Position numbers and translations under genes: made by a program. This document shows positions 17,601-26,600 of a DNA stretch of 35,489 bases, piece by piece (position 1 is the first letter of the stretch; each line of letters starts with the position of its first letter). Below the pieces are notes generated by a model, which was given only the letters and a program-made list of their open reading frames with translations, made no database searches and was not told where the DNA came from. The DNA is taken from the NCBI GenBank assembly GCA_028278125.1, contig JANQEY010000306.1, positions 1 through 35,489 on the forward strand. The letters run 5' to 3'. The stretch is from a bacterium (GTDB lineage: Bacteria; Electryoneota; Electryoneia; Electryoneales; Electryoneaceae).

Positions 17601-20600
17601 CGCATCCGGATTATTAGATGATGAAACCTACTACTGGACAGTCCGAGCAACTGACAGCAATACCGGCGGTACCTGGGCTTCTGATACATTGTCATTTATT
17701 ACCAATCAACCCGATGCTCCTACAGCTTTCAACCTGGCGAATCCGGTTAACGGGAGCGTTGTTTCGGATAATGATACAACCCTGTCATGGAATGCCAGTA
17801 CGGACGCTGATCCCACCGATACTCCATCCTACGATGTCTGGTTGGCGAACGCTGCAGATATGAGCGGGGCTGTTCTGATCGCGGACAGCATTGCCGTCAC
17901 ATCATTCAATGTGAATACTCTTGTGGATGACCAGACATATTACTGGACTGTACGTGCGACGGACAGCAATACGGGTGGTACTTGGGCTTCAGACACCCTG
18001 ATGTTCCTGACATTTACACCAGAATCACCGGTCGCGTTTGGGCTGCAGGGACCGGTAAATGGAAGCATAGTCACTGATTCTGATACAACCCTTACCTGGG
18101 ATGCTTCCTCAGATCCTGATCCGGGTGATGATCCACATTATGATGTCTGGATGGGAAACCAGGCTGATTTATCTGACGCTGTATTGATCGCCGATAGTAT
18201 AGCAGTGACAACATATAACGCCACAGGTCTCAATGATGATGAGACCTATTACTGGACTGTACGTGCTACCGACAGCAATACAGGTGGTACATGGGCATCA
18301 GATACGTTGATGTTCCAGACAAATATGCCGGAATCACCGACCGCCTTTACGCTTACCAGCCCTGTAAATGGGTCTGTTGTAAGCGATAATGATACTACAC
18401 TTTCGTGGAATGGCAGCACCGATCCTGATCCGGGTGATACACCTTATTATGATGTCTGGCTGGCTAACGCAGCGGATATGAGCGGGGCTGTGCTGATAGC
18501 CGACAGTATTGCTGCTACGTCGTTCAACGTAAATACCCTAGTGGATGACCAGACATATTACTGGACTGTTCGAGCTACTGATAGCAATACAGGAGGGACA
18601 TGGGCAAGTGACACCCTGATGTTCTTGACATTTACACCGGAAGCACCCGTCGCGTTTGGACTACAGGGACCGGCAAATGGAAGTATTGTCACGGATTCAG
18701 ATACAACACTCACCTGGGACGCTTCATCAGATCCTGATCCTGGAGATACTCCTCATTATGATGTCTGGATGGGGAACCAGGCTGATTTGTCTGATGCTGT
18801 TCTGATCGCAGATAGTATAGCTGCAGCAACTTATAACGCCACTGGTCTAAATGACGATGAGACTTACTACTGGACTGTTCGTGCAACAGATAGTAATACT
18901 GGTGGTACATGGGCTTCAGATACCCTGATGTTCCAGACAAATATGCCGGAGTCACCGACAGCTTTTACCCTCACAAGCCCGGTAAATGGGTCTGTTGTCA
19001 GTGATAATGACACAACACTTTCATGGAATGGCAGTACCGATCCTGATCCGGGTGATACTCCTTATTACGATGTCTGGCTTGCTAATGCAGCGGATATGAG
19101 CGGGGCCGTTTTAATCGCGGACAGTATTGCCGGTACTTCATTTAATGTAAATACCCTTGTTGATGACGAAACTTACTACTGGACAGTAAGGGCGACAGAT
19201 AGTAACACCGGTGGTACATGGGCCTCGGATACACTGATGTTCCTGACATTTACACCGGAATCACCAATCGCATTTGGTTTGCTTAATCCGACTAATGGAA
19301 GTGTGGTTACAGATTCAGATACAACTCTGACGTGGGAAGCATCTTCTGATCCTGATCCCGGTGATACTCCTCATTATGATGTGTGGTTGGCAACTTCCGC
19401 GGATATGTCGGGCGCAGCGCTGATTGCGGACAGCCTGAACGCAACGTCCTTTAACGCAACCGGTCTGAGTGATGATGAAACATATTACTGGTCAGTTCGG
19501 GCTACGGACGGAAACACTGCGGGAACATGGGCTAGTGATACACTAATGTTTGTCACATTTGTGCCGGAATCACCAACGGCATTTAACCTGACCAGCCCGG
19601 TAAGCGGGAGTATTGTCAGTGACGGAGATACTACCCTGACTTGGAACGCTTCAACTGATGCAGATCCTGGTGATACTCCATATTACGATGTCTGGTTGGG
19701 TAATCAGGCTGATCTGTCTGATGCTGTGTTAATTGCTGATAGTATATCCGCTACAAATTACGATGTTTCTGGTCTTGCAGATGATCAGACTTTCTACTGG
19801 ACTGTTCGAGCTACTGATAGCAATACAGGAGGGACATGGGCAAGCGACACCTTGATGTTCCTTACATTTACACCGGAATCACCGTCTGCTTTTAACCTTT
19901 CCAGCCCAACAAACGGTAGTGTTGTATCTGATGGTGATACAACGCTGACCTGGAATGCTTCAACAGATCCTGATCCAGCGGATACACCACACTATGATGT
20001 CTGGATGGGCAACCTGGCTGATCTGTCAGACGCTGTGTTAATCGCTGATAGTATTTCTGCTACGAATTACAATGTTTCCGGCCTGGCGGATGACCAGGCA
20101 TTCTACTGGACTGTAAGGGCGACAGACAGTAACACAGCCGGTACCTGGGCTTCAGATACGTTGATGTTCCAGACATTCGAAGCGGAATCACCGACAGCGT
20201 TTAACCTGCTTGGACCGGCTGATGGGAGCGTAGTAACCGATAGCGACACCACATTAACCTGGTCAGCAAGTACCGATCCTGATCCGGGTGACACTCCTTA
20301 TTATGACGTCTGGCTGTCAACTACTGCTGATATGTCCGGGGCTGTCCTGATTGCTGACAGTATCTCAGCGACTACTTTTGATGCCACAACTCTTACAGAT
20401 GACCAGACATTTTACTGGACGGTGCGGGCTACCGACGGAAACACTGCCGGCACCTGGGCGTCGGACACCCTGTCGTTCAGCACTTATGTCCCGGAAGCAC
20501 CGGGTGCGTTTGTTTTAACATCTCCGACGGACGGCAGCATTGTTTCGACAGGAGATACAACTCTGACATGGAATGCTGCAAACGATCCCGATCCATTGGA

Positions 20601-23600
20601 TACACCGCATTATGATGTCTGGCTGGGTAACCTCGCTGATCTTTCAGATGCTGTGCTGGTAGCGGACAGTATTTCAACAAACAATCATACTTTATTAAAC
20701 CTGGCCGATGACATGACCTGGTACTGGACTGTCCGGGCAACGGACAGTAACAGTGGCGGGACGTGGGCTTCCGATACATTATCGTTCAGCACCTACGAAC
20801 CGGGTGCACCTCTGGCGTTTGGTCTGACAGGTCCGGCGCAGGGCAGTACCGTCGTAGATAACGATACACTCCTGACATGGGACGCTACGACCGATCCTGA
20901 TCCGCTTGATACACCATATTATGATGCCTGGCTGGCGACGATGCCTGACCTTTCTGATGCCGTATTAATCGCAGATAGCATCGCTAATAATTTCTATAAT
21001 GTGAATACTCTCCAGGACGACCGGTCATATTACTGGACTGTCCGTGCAACTGATAGCAACACACCCGGTACATGGGCATCTGATACTTTATCGTTTAATA
21101 CATATTTCCCGGATGCACCTGATGCTTTCTCTTTGATCAGTCCGGCTGATGGCAGCATAGTTACGACCGGTGATACCACCCTGACCTGGAACGCGACAAC
21201 TGATCCGGACATCCTCGACACACCTTATTACGATGTCTGGCTGGCAACTGCAGCCGATATGTCGGGGGCAACCCTGGTTGCCGACAGTACTGCGAATACC
21301 AGCTTTAACCTGGTGAACCTTGACGATAACGAAACATTCTACTGGACAGTCAGGGCGACAGACAGCAATACCTCCGGAACATGGGCATCAGATACACTTT
21401 CATTCAGTACAAATATCTCGGAAGAACCACTGGCATTTAACCTGACAAGCCCTATTGACGGTAGTGTCGTTACTGATGGTGATACAACCCTCGCATGGGA
21501 CGCTACAACTGATCCCGATCCGCTTGATACTCCTTATTACGATGTCTGGCTTGGAACCTCGGTCGACATGTCGGGAGCAATTTTGATAGCGGATAGTATC
21601 ACCGCCACGAATTTTGATGTTTCCGGATTAACAGATGATGAGACATATTACTGGACGGTTCGAGCTACAGATAGTAACACCCTGGGAACATGGGCATCTG
21701 ATACCCTGTCCTTCAATATCGATATACCTGAATCTCCCAATAACTTTACCTTACTTAGCCCAGTGGATGGCAGCGTAGTCACTACAGGTGATACTACCCT
21801 TACTTGGAACGGTACAACCGATCCTGATCCATACGATACTCCATATTATGATGTCTGGCTGTCAACGTTCCCTGATCTGACCGGTGCGATATTGGTTGCA
21901 GACAGTACCTCTGACCTGTTCGTAAACCTGGTAAACCTGCAGGATGACCAGACCTGGTACTGGACTGTTCGTGCCACTGACAGTAATACAGGTGGAACAT
22001 GGGCTTCAGATACGCTTTCATTCAGTACGAATATCTCCGAACAGCCACTAGCATTCAATCTTACAAGTCCCGTTGACGGAAGTATTGTTTCCGATGGTGA
22101 TACTACTCTGACGTGGAATGCGACTACTGATCCCGATCCGGCAGATACGCCTTACTATGATGTCTGGTTGTCAAACTTTGCGGATATGTCGGGTGCAATC
22201 CAGGTGGCAGATAGCATCAGCGCAACATCCTATAACGTATCTGGTTTAGCCGATGATTTGGACTGGTATTGGACAGTCAGGGCAACCGACAGCAATACAG
22301 GTGGTACATGGGCGTCGGATACACTATCATTCAGTACAGATATTCCGGATTCACCGTTAAACTTCAACTTGACGGGTCCTGTGAACGGAAGCGTAGTGAC
22401 TGACAGCGATACAACCGTTACCTGGAACGCAACAACCGATCATGATCCTTATGATACACCTTATTACGATGTCTGGCTGGCAACTGCCCCTGATTTGAGT
22501 GGAGCTGTCTTAGCTGCAGACAGTATCAGTACAATCTCATTTGATCTCCTGAACCTGCAGGATGATGAGACTTACTACTGGACAGTGCGAGCAACCGACA
22601 GTAATACACCCGGTACCTGGGCTGCGGATACTTTGTGGTTCTCCACTGATTTCGCGGAATCACCAACGGCTTTTAACCTGACAAGCCCTGTTGACGGCAG
22701 CATTGTAATGGATGGTGATACAACCCTGGTATGGAATGCGTCAACTGATCCTGATCCATATGATACTCCTCATTATGATATCTGGCTGGCAACAACACCG
22801 GATATGTTTGACCAGGTTCTCATTGCAGACAGTATTTCGGCTACAAGTTTTGAAGTTGAGAACCTGCTGGACGATCAGACGTATTTCTGGACTGTTCGGG
22901 CGACGGACAGCAATACCGGTGGTACATGGGCTTCTGATACCCTGTTCTTCAGTACCGATACACCCCAGGCACCGCTTGCGTTCGGGTTGTTGAGCCCGGC
23001 AGATGGCAGTACGGTTACTGATGGCGATACGACTTTAACATGGGAGGCAACGACCGATCCCGATCCATATGATACACCGGCTTATGACGTCTGGCTTGGG
23101 ACATTGCCCGATTTGAGTGATGCCACCAGAATTGCACAAGGCGTTGCCGGAACATCCTATGACCTGTTCGGCCTGGATGATGACCAGTTCTATTACTGGA
23201 CAATACGTGCAACGGACAGCAACACAGGTGGTACATGGGCGTCAGATACATTGTCGTTTAACGTGGATATAGCGCAATCTCCGGCAGGATTTACACTACT
23301 GGGGCCTGCCGATGGCAGTATTGTAACCGATGGTGATACAACCATTACCTGGGAAGCAACGACAGATCCCGATCCATACGACACACCATATTACGATGTC
23401 TGGCTTGGGACTACTCTTGATCTCTTCGATGCTGTTCTTGTAGCGGATAGTATTCAGACTACCAGTTTTGAGCTTGAAACACTGGTAGATGATAGAACCT
23501 ATTACTGGACTGTTCGTGCCACTGACAGCAATACGGGTGGTACATGGGCCTCAGACACGCTTTCATTTATTACCGATTCACCGCAACCGCCTGACAACTT

Positions 23601-26600
23601 TACCTTAGCCAGCCCAACAAATGGAAGCGTGGTCTCAACTGGAGATACCACGCTAATCTGGAATGCTTCAAACGATCCTGATCCGTATGATTCACCGCAT
23701 TATGATGTATGGATGGGGAATCTACCTGATCTTTCAGATGCCATATTAATGGCAGACAGTATCGGTGTTTTAAACCTGCAACTGATAAATCTTGATGATG
23801 ATACTGAATATTACTGGACTGTTCGAGCCACCGACAGCAATACGCCCGGTACCTGGGCATCAGATACGCTGTGGTTCAGAACAGATATTCCGGAATCTCC
23901 TCAGGCTTTCGATCTAACCTCACCTGTTAACGGAAGCATAGTTGTTGATGGGGATACTACGCTAACCTGGGAAGCATCAATCGATCCCGATCCGTATGAT
24001 ACTCCTCATTATGATGTCTGGTTGGGAACAACGGAAGATATGTTTGACGCTATACTTGTTGCTGACAGTATCTCTGCAGTGTCATTCGACCTGGAGAACC
24101 TGCTTGATGATATGACGTATTACTGGACTGTGCGCGCTACGGACAGCAATTCCGGGGGTACATGGGCTTCCGATACCTTGTCGTTCAGCACAGATACTCC
24201 CCAGCCTCCGGATAATTTCTCACTTATCAGCCCTGCTGATGGCAGTGAACTTGCCGTAACCGATACAACACTGGTCTGGGAGACCACAACCGATCCCGAT
24301 CCATATGATACGCCTGTTTATGATATCTGGTTGGGTACAACTCCCGACCTCTTTGATGCCATCAGGGTAGGGGAGGGAATAGCGGAATCTTCGCTGGATA
24401 TTACAGATTTAATAGACGATGTAACCTATTACTGGACTGTTCACGCAACTGACAGCAATACTCCCGGAACATGGGCTGCGGATACTTTGTCTTTTACAAT
24501 TCGTGTTCCCCAGCCGCCTGAAGTATTTAACTTGACCAGCCCTGCATTCGGCAGTACAGTAGCCGGAAGCGATACGTTATTAGCCTGGGATGCGACAACT
24601 GATCCCGATCCGTTCGATACACCATATTATGATGTATGGCTTGGAAACCTGGCTGATCTTTCTGACGCTGTACTAATTGCTGACAGCATCGCGGATAATT
24701 CGTTCAATGTGACTGATCTCGATGATGACTTGACATATTTCTGGACGGTACGTGCTACGGATAGTAACACCAGCGGAACATGGTCCACTGATACATTATC
24801 ATTCTCGACATATATACCAAATCCACCGGAAATATTTAATCTCTTGAGCCCGATAGATGGTAGTGTCGTTACAACGGGTGATACTGTCCTGGTGTGGAAT
24901 ATAACGGATGATCCAGACCCGCTCGATACGCCGTTTTATGATGTCTGGCTTGGTAATCTGCCTGATCTGTCGGATGCACTCTTAGTAGCTGACAGTACTT
25001 CCGAATTCAGCCTTGAATTGTTTGACCTGGAAGATAACCAGTCTTATTACTGGACAGTTCGTGCTACCGACAGCAATACTATGGGTACCTGGGCTGCGGA
25101 TACTCTATCATTCATAACCAATATCTCCGAATCACCATCTGATTTTGCATTGCTGAGCCCGGAAAATGGAAGTGTGGTTGTTGATGGAGATACCACGCTT
25201 GTCTGGGAAGAGGCAATCGATCCCGATCCGCTGGATGATCCTCATTATGACCTCTGGATAGGTACAACCGAAGATTTTTCAAACGCGATACTCGTTGCCG
25301 ATAGTACAGATCAGAATTTCTTTACTGTCCAGGGATTGTTTGATGATCTGACATATTACTGGACTGTTCGAGCAACAGACAGTAATACAGGAGGAACATG
25401 GTCAACTGATACTTTATCGTTTGACTCAAATATGCCGGAACCACCATCAGCGTTTAACCTGTCTGGACCGGCAGATGGAAGTATCGTTACTGACGGTGAC
25501 ACACTGCTGACGTGGATTGAAGCGATAGATCCCGATCCTTATGACACTACTCACTATGATGTCTGGATGGGAACAACACCTGATCTGTTTGACGCAATCC
25601 TGATTGCGGACAGTGTCATGGCGCTGGAACTTGAAGTGGCTGATCTGCTTGATGATATGACATATTACTGGACTGTCCGTGCAACTGACAGCAATACTCC
25701 AGGTACCTGGGCGACAGATACATTGTCATTCAATACCGATTATCCACAATCACCGGACATCTTTGGTTTAATAAGCCCGGAATTTGCCAGTGTTGTCACG
25801 AATGGTGATACAACACTTACCTGGGAAACAACCACCGATCCGGATCCCTATGATACACCGCACTTTGATGTCTGGATGGGAACGACTATCGACATGTTCG
25901 ACGCACTACTTGTAGCTGATAGTGTTGCTGAAAACACTTTCGAGGTTACCAATCTGCAGGATGACCAGAATTATTACTGGACAGTCAGGGCGACAGACAG
26001 CAATACAGACGGTACATGGTCTACAGATACATTGATGTTCCTGACGTATGTGCCTGAAGGGCCTGAACCGTTTAACCTTGTAGGCCCGGCTGGCGGTAGT
26101 ATTGTCTGGACAGGTGACACGACCCTGACATGGGAAGCAACAACCGATCCTGATCCCGAGGATACTCCTCATTATGATGTCTGGATGGGATATTCGCCGG
26201 ATCTTTCTGACGCGGTATTGATTGCGGATAGCGTAGATGTGATCAACCTCGATGTGGTAGACCTGGATGATGATTCAACCTACTTCTGGACAGTTCGTGC
26301 CACTGACAGCAATACGCTCGGGACATGGGCAAACGATACCCTGTCGTTTGAAGTATACATACCCCAAGCACCATCGGCGTTTACATTGGTGTCTCCGCTG
26401 GATGGAGAAGATGTACATGTTGACGAGGTGCTGGTCACCTGGAATGCATCAACTGATCCCGACCCGGGCGATGATTTTAACTATATCATCGAATGGTCAC
26501 TAGATGAAGACTTCCTTGATTTGTTTGGTGATATTTCGGTAGACACATTCTATATAATCACGGATCTCGCTGCGTTACTTGCTGGTGGTGCGGATGAATT

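Noticed and set aside
17095..26364. Regular repeats that could suggest CRISPR or satellite DNA
   Set aside because: The 309-base period is a coding module period, with conservation at the protein level and third-position divergence. There are no short identical repeats with unique spacers.
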